DNA of 64,000 nt from Gilvirhabdus luticola (lineage in GTDB: Bacteria; Bacteroidota; Bacteroidia; Flavobacteriales; Flavobacteriaceae), in assembly GCF_032583975.1 (NCBI RefSeq), contig NZ_JAWHTF010000004.1; one strand, given 5' to 3'. Every line of letters starts with the position of its first letter. Position 1 is the first letter of the stretch. Below, piece by piece: positions 43,384 through 51,473 of the stretch. Under the pieces are notes generated by a model. The model was not told the origin of the DNA, ran no database searches, and saw only the letters and a program-made list of their open reading frames with translations. The translations under genes and the position numbers were made by a program.

Positions 43384-44753
43384 AATTGTTTATGCTTATT
43401 AAAATATATCTTAATTTCTTTTACGACTCTAGGCGCTAACAAAATGGTCGCAATCATAGTTGGAAAAGCCATCAAAGCAAAAACCCCATCAATAAAATTA
43501 ATCATCATTTCGAAAGAAGTAGTTGCAGCCAAAATAATACTCAAGATATAAAAATAGTTATAGTAATGTTTATTATGAGCCCCAAAAACAAAGGACATAC
43601 ACTTTGTACCATAATAAGAATATGAGAATAGTGAAGAAATACTGAATACACATACACAAATCATCAGAAGGTATGATCCAATTTCTGGAAATGCATTATT
43701 AAAAGCAGAAGCCGTTAATGTAACACCATTATTTGAAGTGGTTTCCCAAACACCAGTCACTAATATTGCCAAAGCCGTAAGTGTGCAAACTATTAAAGTA
43801 TCTATTGCTGGACCTAACATAGCAACCAAGCCTTCTCTTATGGGTTCATCGGTTTTTGCAGCACCATGTGCCATTGGTGCAGTACCAATTCCTGCTTCGT
43901 TTGAAAAAGCTCCACGACGAACACCTAATAATACCAAAGCTCCTAACACACCTCCTAAAAAAGGCTCTCCAGAAAAGTTTTCAGCGGCAAAGGCATCTGT
44001 AAAAATTAAAACAAAATACTTTGGAACAACTTCATAGTTAATTCCCAAAATAATGAGGACTAAACCAAAATATAAAAGTACCATTGAAGGCACTAATTTG
44101 GAAGCTATATTACTAATTCGTTGTAGACCTCCTAAAATAACTATTGATGTAACTAACACTAAAATTATTGCAATAGTAAGATTTGATGAAAAACTAACTT
44201 CCATACCATTCGGAATCAAAATGATATCATTAATTGCTTGTTTTAATTGATTCACGTTTACAACTGGCAAAGCTCCCAACATTCCAAAGAGACTAAACAT
44301 TACAGCCAAAGGTTTCCAGTTCTTGCCCAATCCTTCTACAATAAAGTACATGGGTCCGCCTTGTAATTGTCCATCACTATCTTTACCTCTAAACAAAACT
44401 GCCAAAGTGCAAGTAAAGAACTTTGTAGACATACCAACAATAGCACTTATCCACATCCAGAAAATAGCACCAGGTCCTCCAACTGCAATAGCAAGAGCAA
44501 CACCTGCTATATTTCCCATTCCAATTGTAGAAGATAAAGCTGTGGTTAACGCTTTAAAATGACTAATTTCTCCAGGATCATTAGGGTCATCATATTTTCC
44601 TCTTAAAACCTGAATCGCATGAGTAAAATATCTAAATGGTAAAAATCTTGATAGAACAAGTAAATATAAACCTCCACCAATCAATAGTATCAATAACGGT
44701 AAGCCCCAAGCAAAAGATGCAAAGTTTTCAATAAGTTGGTTTAGTTGCTCCAT
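43380..44753 (-). CDS. Alanine/glycine:cation symporter (AGCS family)
   Basis: 457 residues from ATG 44753 (an upstream ATG at 44795 would add an odd 14-residue leader). About ten transmembrane helices. AGCS signatures are clear: FKALTTALSSTIGMGNIAGVA, GPGAIFWMWISAIVGMSTKF, GGPMYFIVEGLG, GVRRGAFSNEAGIGTAPMAHGAA. It should import small neutral amino acids with sodium. First gene of the transporter group, coupled by a four-base overlap to the DUF4212 gene. Confidence 0.94.
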   Translation of the reverse strand: MEQLNQLIENFASFAWGLPLLILLIGGGLYLLVLSRFLPFRYFTHAIQVLRGKYDDPNDPGEISHFKALTTALSSTIGMGNIAGVALAIAVGGPGAIFWMWISAIVGMSTKFFTCTLAVLFRGKDSDGQLQGGPMYFIVEGLGKNWKPLAVMFSLFGMLGALPVVNVNQLKQAINDIILIPNGMEVSFSSNLTIAIILVLVTSIVILGGLQRISNIASKLVPSMVLLYFGLVLIILGINYEVVPKYFVLIFTDAFAAENFSGEPFLGGVLGALVLLGVRRGAFSNEAGIGTAPMAHGAAKTDEPIREGLVAMLGPAIDTLIVCTLTALAILVTGVWETTSNNGVTLTASAFNNAFPEIGSYLLMICVCVFSISSLFSYSYYGTKCMSFVFGAHNKHYYNYFYILSIILAATTSFEMMINFIDGVFALMAFPTMIATILLAPRVVKEIKIYFNKHKQL

Positions 44754-44851
44754 TTTAATTCTCAATAAATGTATGTAAAGTAATAGAACTGACAAAAATC
44801 ATAGTATACTTAAATTTCGTAAGCTATTTTTAATGAATTAAACATATTGTC

Positions 44852-45031
44852 ATGGGAAATTTAAAAAGAGATAAAAGTACTTGGGCTATTGGTGGTGGTA
44901 CAATGCTAGGTGTTGGTATTGGATTAATTTTTTTGCAAACTTCAGCTCTTTGGTTTATTGGTTCTATAATTGCTGGTATAGGTTTGGGTTTAGTGATAAC
45001 CTCAATACTTTCAAAGAAACAAATAGATTGA
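44852..45031 (+). CDS. Small two-helix membrane protein
   Basis: 59 residues. Starts MGNLKRDKSTWAIGGG, then two glycine-rich transmembrane helices (about 12-28 and 34-52) with GVGIGLIFLQ and IIAGIGLGLVI, ending SKKQID. Preceded by a plausible -7-like region and followed by a TGA. Similar tiny glycine-zipper-like membrane proteins are frequent in Flavobacteriia, without known role. Divergent from the transporter gene starting at 44753. Confidence 0.65.
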   Translation: MGNLKRDKSTWAIGGGTMLGVGIGLIFLQTSALWFIGSIIAGIGLGLVITSILSKKQID

Positions 45032-45132
45032 TCATCATTATGTGATTATTATGTCTTTAGAATAATTGAAATCTAAATCAAATATTAAAAGGAACTGTAC
45101 GACATATTTTTTGACATAAAATTTTGAGTTTT

Positions 45133-45846
45133 ATGATTCAATTCTTCAAAACCATTCGAAAACAATTGATTTCCAAACATAAAATACATAAGTATTTACT
45201 TTATGCTATTGGTGAAATTATTCTTGTTGTAATCGGAATTTTAATAGCTTTAAAAATTAACAATTGGAATAATTTAAAATTAAAAAAACAAGACGAAATA
45301 GAAATCTATAAAAATATTAAAGTCCAAATCACTCAAAATCTTAAAGAAATTAAACAAACTAAAGAAATTAATAACTTCTATTTCAATAAATATCAATATG
45401 GCAATAAACTTATTGCTTATCAAGACTTGAGCAAAATGGATACGCTCGCTCTAATTACTATGAATCTTTCTCAATATTCTGATTTTCATGGCAATGGTAA
45501 TGTTTATGAAACACTTGTAAATAGTGGAGATATTAAGTTATTAAAGAATCCAATAATTCTATCAAAACTGCAAAATCTTGAAGCCACTTATAGTTATGTT
45601 AATAAGCTTGAAGACATACATTGGGAAATAATCATACAAGAATTATCCCCTGAATTAAGAGGTGTTATCAACTATTCAACTATGCAGGTTGTAAAACCAG
45701 ATAAATTATTTTCAATTGAATTACAAAATATATTCATTGAAAGCATTTTCTTGACAAAGGGTAAAGATTCAATTTATAATCGAACAATCAATGAGATAAA
45801 TCTTATTAATAATTTGATTGAAGACGAACTCAAAAAGTTGAACTAA
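45133..45846 (+). CDS. DUF6090-like membrane-anchored protein
   Basis: 237 residues from ATG 45133. The N-terminus MIQFFKTIRKQLISKHKIHK followed by YLLYAIGEIILVVIGILIAL and KINNWNN is the hallmark of the DUF6090 group, very common and often multi-copy in Flavobacteriia. One transmembrane helix (about 22-40), then a helical cytoplasmic or periplasmic domain of about 190 residues. No function known. Single gene between transporters and the photoprotection cluster. Confidence 0.85.
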   Translation: MIQFFKTIRKQLISKHKIHKYLLYAIGEIILVVIGILIALKINNWNNLKLKKQDEIEIYKNIKVQITQNLKEIKQTKEINNFYFNKYQYGNKLIAYQDLSKMDTLALITMNLSQYSDFHGNGNVYETLVNSGDIKLLKNPIILSKLQNLEATYSYVNKLEDIHWEIIIQELSPELRGVINYSTMQVVKPDKLFSIELQNIFIESIFLTKGKDSIYNRTINEINLINNLIEDELKKLN

Positions 45847-45852
45847 AAATAT

Positions 45853-45897
45853 TGTATAACTTTTTTTACAATAAGTTGGACATTTTTAGTATTTTTG
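45853..45897 (+). promoter_or_regulatory. Candidate promoter with inverted-repeat operator, SDR gene
   Basis: TGTATAAC (45853-45860), 14 bases, GTTGGACA (45875-45882), then a -7 element TATTTTTG (45890-45897), 15 bases before the ATG. The half-sites match as inverted repeats at six of eight positions, with centres 22 bases apart. The usual -33 TTG at 19 bases is missing. The same arrangement is found at 47383-47425. Confidence 0.55.
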
Positions 45898-45912
45898 TTT
45901 TAAATCATATAA

Positions 45913-47334
45913 ATGAAAGTACTTGTTACAGGGGCTACTGGATATATTGGGAAACGTTTAGTGCCTTTATTGTTGAACGATGGTCACGAAATAATATTTA
46001 GTGTTAGAGATAAATTAAGAGTAGATAGAATTTATAAAGACGAAGAGAATATTTCTATTTCTGAAAACGACTTTTTAAAACCAGAAACTCTAAATTCAAT
46101 TCCAAAAGATATTGATGTAGCCTTTTATTTAATACACTCTATGTCTAATACTTCAAACAATTTTAAAAATTTAGAAGAAAAGTGTGCCGAAAATTTTAAA
46201 GAATATTTAGAATCAACCAATGTTAAACAAGTAATTTATCTGAGTGGCATTACGAATGATAAAAATTTATCTAAACATTTACAATCTAGAAAAAGGGTTG
46301 AAGAGGTTTTAAGGTCCAATATTTATGCGACTACAGTTTTTAAAGCAGGTATTATAGTAGGATCAGGTAGCTCTTCATTTGAAATCATAAGAGATTTGGT
46401 AGAAAAATTACCATTTATGATCGCTCCAAAATGGCTAAACACTAAAACCCAGCCACTTGCAGTAAGAGATGTTCTTTCATATTTATTAAAAAGTATAGGA
46501 AATGAAAAATTATATAACAATTCCTATGATATTTTTGGACCAGAGATCCTAACTTACAAACAAATGTTACTTCAATTTGCTGAAGTAAGAAATCTAAAAC
46601 GATATATCCTAACTGTTCCTATTATGACACCCAAATTATCTTCATATTGGTTGTATTTTGTAACCTCAACTTCATATAAACTGGCAACCAACTTGGTGGA
46701 GAGCATGGGTGTTGAAATTATTGGAAAACCTAGTAAAATTAACACGTTATTAAATATTACTCCAGTTACTTACAAGATGGCTGTAAAGTTGGCATTTGAA
46801 AAAATTGAACAAAATAGTATCATATCTAGCTGGAAAGATTCCATGATAAGTAGTGGACGTTTGAAAAATAATCTTCACAAATATATTAATGTACCAACTT
46901 TTGGATGCTTTAAAGATTATAAAGAAGCACTAGTGAAAAACCCAGATAAAACACTGAACAAAATCTGGTCCATTGGAGGTGAAACTGGTTGGTATTATGG
47001 AACTTTCTTATGGAGAATTAGGGGTTATATAGATAAACTTGTTGGAGGCATTGGGTTAAGAAGAGGTAGGACAAATCCAACCGAACTATTTGCCGGTGAT
47101 GCATTAGATTTTTGGCGTGTAATTTTTGCAGATAAATCTAAAAAAAGACTCTTACTTTATGCAGAAATGCGCTTACCTGGAGAAGCATGGTTAGAATTTA
47201 AAATCGAAGATAATATACTAAAGCAAACAGCTACATTTAGGCCAAAAGGTTTGGCAGGAAGATTTTATTGGTATAGTGTCTTACCTTTTCATGGATTTAT
47301 TTTTAAGGGCCTAATAAATAACCTTTCTAAATAG
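45913..47334 (+). CDS. SDR-type NAD(P)-binding protein with DUF2867
   Basis: 473 residues. The N-terminal half is an NmrA/UDP-epimerase-like Rossmann fold (GATGYIGKRL at 7-16), and the C-terminal half (about 320-473) is a DUF2867 lipid/ligand-binding-type domain (WSIGGETGWYYGTFLWRIRG, PGEAWLEFKI, GRFYWYSVLPFHGFIF). This two-domain protein is a regular member of the Bacteroidota photolyase/light cluster, with unknown substrate. First gene of the cluster, with its own putative operator. Confidence 0.85.
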   Translation: MKVLVTGATGYIGKRLVPLLLNDGHEIIFSVRDKLRVDRIYKDEENISISENDFLKPETLNSIPKDIDVAFYLIHSMSNTSNNFKNLEEKCAENFKEYLESTNVKQVIYLSGITNDKNLSKHLQSRKRVEEVLRSNIYATTVFKAGIIVGSGSSSFEIIRDLVEKLPFMIAPKWLNTKTQPLAVRDVLSYLLKSIGNEKLYNNSYDIFGPEILTYKQMLLQFAEVRNLKRYILTVPIMTPKLSSYWLYFVTSTSYKLATNLVESMGVEIIGKPSKINTLLNITPVTYKMAVKLAFEKIEQNSIISSWKDSMISSGRLKNNLHKYINVPTFGCFKDYKEALVKNPDKTLNKIWSIGGETGWYYGTFLWRIRGYIDKLVGGIGLRRGRTNPTELFAGDALDFWRVIFADKSKKRLLLYAEMRLPGEAWLEFKIEDNILKQTATFRPKGLAGRFYWYSVLPFHGFIFKGLINNLSK

Positions 47335-47382
47335 GGTTTAAGGTTTATAACAACAGTACATTTAATCTAAATTGTTAATTTT

Positions 47383-47425
47383 TGTCTAATTTATTTCATT
47401 TAAAGTTAGACATTTTGTATATTTG
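47383..47425 (+). promoter_or_regulatory. Candidate promoter with inverted-repeat operator, second unit of the cluster
   Basis: TGTCTAAT (47383-47390), 14 bases, GTTAGACA (47405-47412), then TATATTTG (47418-47425). TGTCTAA and TTAGACA are perfect 7-base inverted repeats. Spacing equals that of the site at 45853. No TTG at the -33 position, suggesting dependence on or blocking by a regulator. Confidence 0.6.
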
Positions 47426-47443
47426 TACGTAAATAAGTAGATT

Positions 47444-47884
47444 TTGATTTTAGACACAACACATTATAATAAAGATTACAAAGTTATTATTGAGGATTTA
47501 ATAGGAAAATCATTTTCATTTTTTGAATCTATTAAAATGAAAGGTATAGGTTCCAAACGAATGATCATTGAAGATGTGAGCCCCAATTTAAATTTATTTA
47601 TAAATTCTGTATCAGATATAAATTATGCGAATATAGAATTACGCCCCGATGGTATTATTATTCATATAAATAAAGGACATAAAAATTATTCATGGATAAT
47701 TCCCTATTATCAATTAGTGATTTATAAAACTAATGGTACCAGTATACATGCCCAAGGAAAATACATTCATTTTTTAAACAACAAAATGTTAAAAGAGAAC
47801 AGAATGTTTTTTAAAAAACTATTAGAAAACAAAATAAAAAATGATTTTAAATATGATGTCTACAACTTTCAAAACACAAAATAA
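47444..47884 (+). CDS. Hypothetical protein of the photoprotection cluster
   Basis: 146 residues from TTG 47444, 19 bases after the -7 element. Soluble, with an N-terminal hydrophilic helix, then beta strands (NYANIELRPDGIIIHINKG, YSWIIPYYQLVIYK) and a basic C-terminal helix. No family recognised. No in-frame ATG precedes it after the promoter. It overlaps the TIGR03643 gene, so it is translated with it. Confidence 0.6.
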   Translation: MILDTTHYNKDYKVIIEDLIGKSFSFFESIKMKGIGSKRMIIEDVSPNLNLFINSVSDINYANIELRPDGIIIHINKGHKNYSWIIPYYQLVIYKTNGTSIHAQGKYIHFLNNKMLKENRMFFKKLLENKIKNDFKYDVYNFQNTK

Positions 47885-48143
47885 TCAAAGTATTGACAGA
47901 ATAATAGAAATGGCTTGGGAAGATAGAACGCCTTTTGAAGCTATTTCATATCAATTTGGAGTTTCAGAACAACAAGTTATAGATCTCATGAGAAAGAATC
48001 TAAAAAGAAGTAGTTTCATATTATGGCGAAAAAGAGTCCAAGGTAGAATTACAAAACATCAAAAATTGAGATCCTTTAAAATAGGCCGTTTTAAATGTTC
48101 AAGACAAAAACCAATATCAAAAAACTCTATCTCTAAACGATAA
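47841..48143 (+). CDS. TIGR03643-family small protein
   Basis: 100 residues. The core IDRIIEMAWEDRTPFEAISY, FGVSEQQVIDLMRKNLKRSS and WRKRVQGRITKH fits the TIGR03643 family almost completely, an HTH-like basic protein often encoded near photolyase or DUF2256 genes. Function not known; DNA or RNA binding is likely from the basic helix-turn-helix look. Starts 44 bases inside the previous gene; a later ATG (47856) is possible. Confidence 0.88.
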   Translation: MILNMMSTTFKTQNNQSIDRIIEMAWEDRTPFEAISYQFGVSEQQVIDLMRKNLKRSSFILWRKRVQGRITKHQKLRSFKIGRFKCSRQKPISKNSISKR

Positions 48144-48198
48144 CATTGCTTTGAATTAAGATTTATATACTTAAAATCAGCAAATTAAAAAGACAACT

Positions 48199-48897
48199 AT
48201 GAAAACAGAAATTTTAAATACAAAAAAGAAAAGTGGTCACAAAATTAATGGTTTTTCCCATGAAGATATAGGAAATGACCACCTCTATACGAGTTTAGAA
48301 ACTCCTCTTCGGTCTGATGCTTTTTTAATGTCAGATTCAGAAAAAAAAGAAAAGATAGAACTACTTTTTGAAGAAATAATGAGTGTCATGGGTTTAGATT
48401 TGACTGATGACTCGCTCAAAGGAACTCCAAAACGTGTGGCAAAAATGTATATTGAAGAAATCTTTTCGGGTCTAAATCCTGCTAACAAACCCAAAATAGC
48501 TCTGTTTGATAATAAATATAATTACAATCAAATGTTGGTAGAAAAAAACATTACATTTTATTCCAACTGTGAGCATCACTTTGTACCTATTATTGGGAAA
48601 GCTCATTTAGCCTATATTTCTTCAGGTAAAGTTATTGGACTTTCAAAATTAAATAGAATTGTACAATATTATGCAAAGCGTCCACAAGTACAGGAGCGTT
48701 TAACAAACCAAATTGCTGATGAGCTAAAAAGTGTTTTAGAAACTCAAGACGTTGCTGTAATTATTGACGCAAAACATTTATGTGTATCTTCCCGAGGTAT
48801 TAAAGATGACACCTCGACCACAATATCAGCATATTATGGTGGAGTGTTTAATACTCCCCAGAAAATAGCCGAACTACAAAATTATTTAAAACAATAA
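48199..48897 (+). CDS. folE: GTP cyclohydrolase I
   Basis: 232 residues. It converts GTP to dihydroneopterin triphosphate. Conserved parts: GTPKRVAKMYIEEIF, CEHHFVPIIGKAHLAYI with zinc-binding Cys and His, GLSKLNRIVQYYAKRPQVQERL, and HLCVSSRGIKDDTSTT with the second zinc Cys. The first 40 residues are an extra low-complexity leader. In a photolyase cluster it may feed folate or a pterin cofactor used by the photolyase or other light-related enzymes; that link is inferred from neighbourhood. Confidence 0.96.
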   Translation: MKTEILNTKKKSGHKINGFSHEDIGNDHLYTSLETPLRSDAFLMSDSEKKEKIELLFEEIMSVMGLDLTDDSLKGTPKRVAKMYIEEIFSGLNPANKPKIALFDNKYNYNQMLVEKNITFYSNCEHHFVPIIGKAHLAYISSGKVIGLSKLNRIVQYYAKRPQVQERLTNQIADELKSVLETQDVAVIIDAKHLCVSSRGIKDDTSTTISAYYGGVFNTPQKIAELQNYLKQ

Positions 48898-48900
48898 ATT

Positions 48901-49125
48901 ATGGATGTTGTTAAAAAAGCATTAAAGTTTGAAAAAGAAAAGAGACAATCATTATCTACAAGTGATCGTATTAGGATTTCTCGAGAAGCTAAAAAATTAA
49001 TATTAGCTCTAAATGAGATTTATAAAAAGAAGAATGACGATAAAATAATGGATATCATGAAACGCTTAACTACTATTAAAAGAAAAGTTGAAAAACGATT
49101 GAAAGGTAGACCATTAACAGCTTAA
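48901..49125 (+). CDS. Small basic helical protein
   Basis: 74 residues, two predicted helices, Lys/Arg-rich (EKEKRQSLSTSDRIRISREA, then KKKNDDKIMDIMKRLTTIKR). Sits three bases after folE and three bases before the SDR gene, so clearly co-transcribed. Not recognised. Possible nucleic-acid binder by charge. Confidence 0.7.
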   Translation: MDVVKKALKFEKEKRQSLSTSDRIRISREAKKLILALNEIYKKKNDDKIMDIMKRLTTIKRKVEKRLKGRPLTA

Positions 49126-49128
49126 AAA

Positions 49129-49812
49129 ATGAAAACATATATAATTGTTGGAGGCAGTAAAGGTATTGGTAAAGCACTTTCTACATTATTACTAGAAAAT
49201 CATAAGGTTATAAATATTAGTAGAAGTAAACCAGATATAAATCATCGAAATCTTAAACATTTCTCTTGTGATGTTATTCAAGACAGTTTGCCTGAAATTG
49301 AAACTGCAGATGGATTAATCTATTGTCCTGGAAGTATTAATTTAAAACCCATTTCCAGATTAAGTCTTGATGATTTTAAAGACGATTTCGAAATTAATGT
49401 TCTAGGTGCTGTCAAAGTGATTCAAAAATATTTATCAACACTTAAAAATGGTAATACACCATCAATTCTATTATTTAGTTCAGTAGCTTCAAAATTAGGC
49501 ATGCCTTTTCATGCTAGCATTGCTACTGCAAAATCTGGTATTGAGGGTCTTGTAAAATCTTTAGCCGCAGAATTGGCGCCAAATATTAGAATAAATGCCA
49601 TTGCTCCCACAGTTACAGACACCGAATTGGCATCAAAATTATTACGAAATGATCAAATGATAAAAAATATTACTGAACGGCACCCATTAAAAAAATTCCT
49701 GCAACCAAAAGAAGTTGCCCAAATGGCGGACTTTTTACTTTCTGAAAAATGCTCCTCAATTACTGGTCAAATTTTTGAAATGGATTGCGGTATTGTAACG
49801 CTTAAACTCTAA
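49129..49812 (+). CDS. Short-chain dehydrogenase/reductase lacking the catalytic Tyr
   Basis: 227 residues, classical SDR length. NAD(P)-binding GGSKGIGKAL (8-17) is intact, and LLFSSVASKLG supplies the catalytic Ser. Where SDRs have YxxxK, this protein has HASIATAK, placing Ile four residues before Lys, so the usual Tyr is absent. A related group in light clusters shows a similar 'FHxSxAxAK' motif, so this seems a family feature rather than decay. Either another residue acts or the protein is a binder. Confidence 0.85.
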   Translation: MKTYIIVGGSKGIGKALSTLLLENHKVINISRSKPDINHRNLKHFSCDVIQDSLPEIETADGLIYCPGSINLKPISRLSLDDFKDDFEINVLGAVKVIQKYLSTLKNGNTPSILLFSSVASKLGMPFHASIATAKSGIEGLVKSLAAELAPNIRINAIAPTVTDTELASKLLRNDQMIKNITERHPLKKFLQPKEVAQMADFLLSEKCSSITGQIFEMDCGIVTLKL

Positions 49813-49815
49813 CTT

Positions 49816-50358
49816 ATGAAATTTTTAACCTTAACTTTTATTATGTTATCACTTTTTACAAAAGAAAAATCAGAAGAAACACCTTCAGAGTCTATTTACG
49901 ATATTAAATTAAAGGCTCTGAATGGGGATATCATAGACCTTTATGATTATAGAGGAAAGTATATTTTATTTGTAAATGTTGCTTCAGAATGTGGATTTAC
50001 TGGACAGTATGAAGATTTACAAAAACTATATGACAAACACAAAGACAAACTTATGATTATAGGTGCTCCTTGCAATCAGTTCGGAGGTCAAGAACCAGGA
50101 ACAGCAACAGAAATACAAACATTTTGCAAAATAAACTATGGTGTTACTTTTCTGTTAACGGAGAAGTTAGATGTCAAAGGTGAAAATCAGCATCCTTTAT
50201 ACCAATGGTTAACCAATAAGTCAAAAAATGGCATATCAAATTCTACCGTAAAATGGAATTTTCAGAAATACCTGATCAATACAAATGGAGAACTTATTGA
50301 TTATTACTATTCCATTACAAACCCTTTAAGTAGTAAAATTTTAAAACATTTAAATTAA
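49816..50358 (+). CDS. Glutathione peroxidase-like protein
   Basis: 180 residues. Cys in NVASECGFTGQ, Gln in NQFGGQEPG, second Cys in TFCKINYGVTF, and WNFQKYL are all present. A short hydrophobic N-terminus (MKFLTLTFIMLSLFT) suggests export without a lipobox. The paralogue at 38710-39327 is a lipoprotein. Presence in the photolyase cluster fits removal of peroxides formed under light. Confidence 0.92.
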   Translation: MKFLTLTFIMLSLFTKEKSEETPSESIYDIKLKALNGDIIDLYDYRGKYILFVNVASECGFTGQYEDLQKLYDKHKDKLMIIGAPCNQFGGQEPGTATEIQTFCKINYGVTFLLTEKLDVKGENQHPLYQWLTNKSKNGISNSTVKWNFQKYLINTNGELIDYYYSITNPLSSKILKHLN

Positions 50359-50363
50359 AGCCA

Positions 50364-50540
50364 ATGTTTAGCATTTTTAAGAAGAAATCAAAGTCAGAAA
50401 AGCTTCAAGAGGAATATAATAAGCTCATGTCAGAATGGCATAAACTATCCACAATAAATAGGTCAAAAAGTGATGAGAAATATGCTGAAGCAGAAAAAAT
50501 ATTAGAAAAAATTGAATTACTAAAACCTAATGAAAATTGA
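50364..50540 (+). CDS. Lacal_2735-like small protein
   Basis: 58 residues: MFSIFKKKSKSEKLQEEYNK and onward, all helical and highly charged, ending LKPNEN. This matches my memory of the short Lacal_2735 family of Flavobacteriia, which have FxxFKKKxxxExLxxxYxKLxxEAxxLSxxNRxxSDxKxAEAExIxxxIE. Function unknown. It begins six bases after the peroxidase stop and its end overlaps the frame of the TspO gene. Confidence 0.8.
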   Translation: MFSIFKKKSKSEKLQEEYNKLMSEWHKLSTINRSKSDEKYAEAEKILEKIELLKPNEN

Positions 50541-50548
50541 TTCTTAAA

Positions 50549-51010
50549 ATGATTAAATTTTTTGTTTTCTTTTTAATCATCAACTTCGGTGCATTAGCAT
50601 TAGGAGGTTGGCTTATGGACAATGGACCAATGACAGAATGGTATTTACAACTTAACAAAGCCCCGTGGACGCCTCCTGGATGGGTGTTTGGAGTTGCTTG
50701 GACTACAATAATGATTTGTTTTTCTATTTATTTAGCTCAATTATTTTCATTTGAGGTAAACGTAAAAATTGTTTTATTATTTGCGCTTCAGGTATTTTTA
50801 AATATTATATGGAATTATATATTTTTCAATAAGCATTTAATTCTTTTAGGTTTAATTGTACTTATAATGCTCACAGTTTTAATATTATATTTTTTCTTCA
50901 ATTTTAATCAAGGAAAAATAAGTTATTATCGCTTTTTCTTATTACCATATATTTTATGGTTATTCGTTGCCTTCTCATTAAATGCTTATATTTTAATTTA
51001 TAATAAATGA
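50549..51010 (+). CDS. tspO: TspO/MBR family membrane protein
   Basis: 153 residues from ATG 50549 (TTG 50537 also in frame). Five transmembrane helices, with WYLQLNKAPWTPPGWVFGVAWT, the signature of TspO, and WNYIFFNKHLILLGLIV. TspO binds porphyrins and helps control tetrapyrrole and photo-oxidative stress responses, which suits this cluster. The stop overlaps the SRPBCC ATG by four bases. Confidence 0.93.
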   Translation: MIKFFVFFLIINFGALALGGWLMDNGPMTEWYLQLNKAPWTPPGWVFGVAWTTIMICFSIYLAQLFSFEVNVKIVLLFALQVFLNIIWNYIFFNKHLILLGLIVLIMLTVLILYFFFNFNQGKISYYRFFLLPYILWLFVAFSLNAYILIYNK

Positions 51011-51471
51011 AAATTTATACCCTTCATAAAAAACAAAATCTTCCAATTACAATAGGTAAAGCATGGACATTTCTATCAAATCCAAAAAACTTAAAAACCA
51101 TAACACCAGATTATATGAGTTTTGATATTCTCTCTGGAGCTGATAGACCAATGTATTCAGGCCAAATCATTCAATATATTGTAACTCCTGTTTTTGGCAT
51201 TAAAACCAAATGGGTAACCGAGATTACTCATATAAAAGACAATGAATATTTTGTTGATGAGCAAAGATTCGGCCCTTATGCCTTATGGCATCATAAACAT
51301 TTTATCAAAGAAATAAAAGATGGGATTGAAATGGAAGATATCATACATTACAAAATTCCTTTTGGGTTTATCGGTCAACTCTTTCACCCTATTTTAGTTA
51401 AGCCCAAGTTGGAAGAAATATTCAATTACAGACAAAAAAAACTGATCGAACTCTTTGGTGAATACAAATAG
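51007..51471 (+). CDS. SRPBCC-family ligand-binding protein
   Basis: 154 residues of the START/SRPBCC fold: LPITIGKAWTFLSNPKNLKTITP, GQIIQYIVTPVFGIKTKW, YFVDEQRFGPYALWHHKHF and a long C-terminal helix. The same family occurs regularly beside photolyase genes in Bacteroidota and proteobacteria. Ligand unknown. Overlaps TspO by four bases and sits two bases before the photolyase gene. Confidence 0.9.
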   Translation: MKIYTLHKKQNLPITIGKAWTFLSNPKNLKTITPDYMSFDILSGADRPMYSGQIIQYIVTPVFGIKTKWVTEITHIKDNEYFVDEQRFGPYALWHHKHFIKEIKDGIEMEDIIHYKIPFGFIGQLFHPILVKPKLEEIFNYRQKKLIELFGEYK

Positions 51472-51473
51472 AA

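Noticed and set aside
38710..50358. Possible selenocysteine in the glutathione peroxidases
   Set aside because: Both genes have an ordinary Cys codon at the catalytic site and no in-frame TGA.
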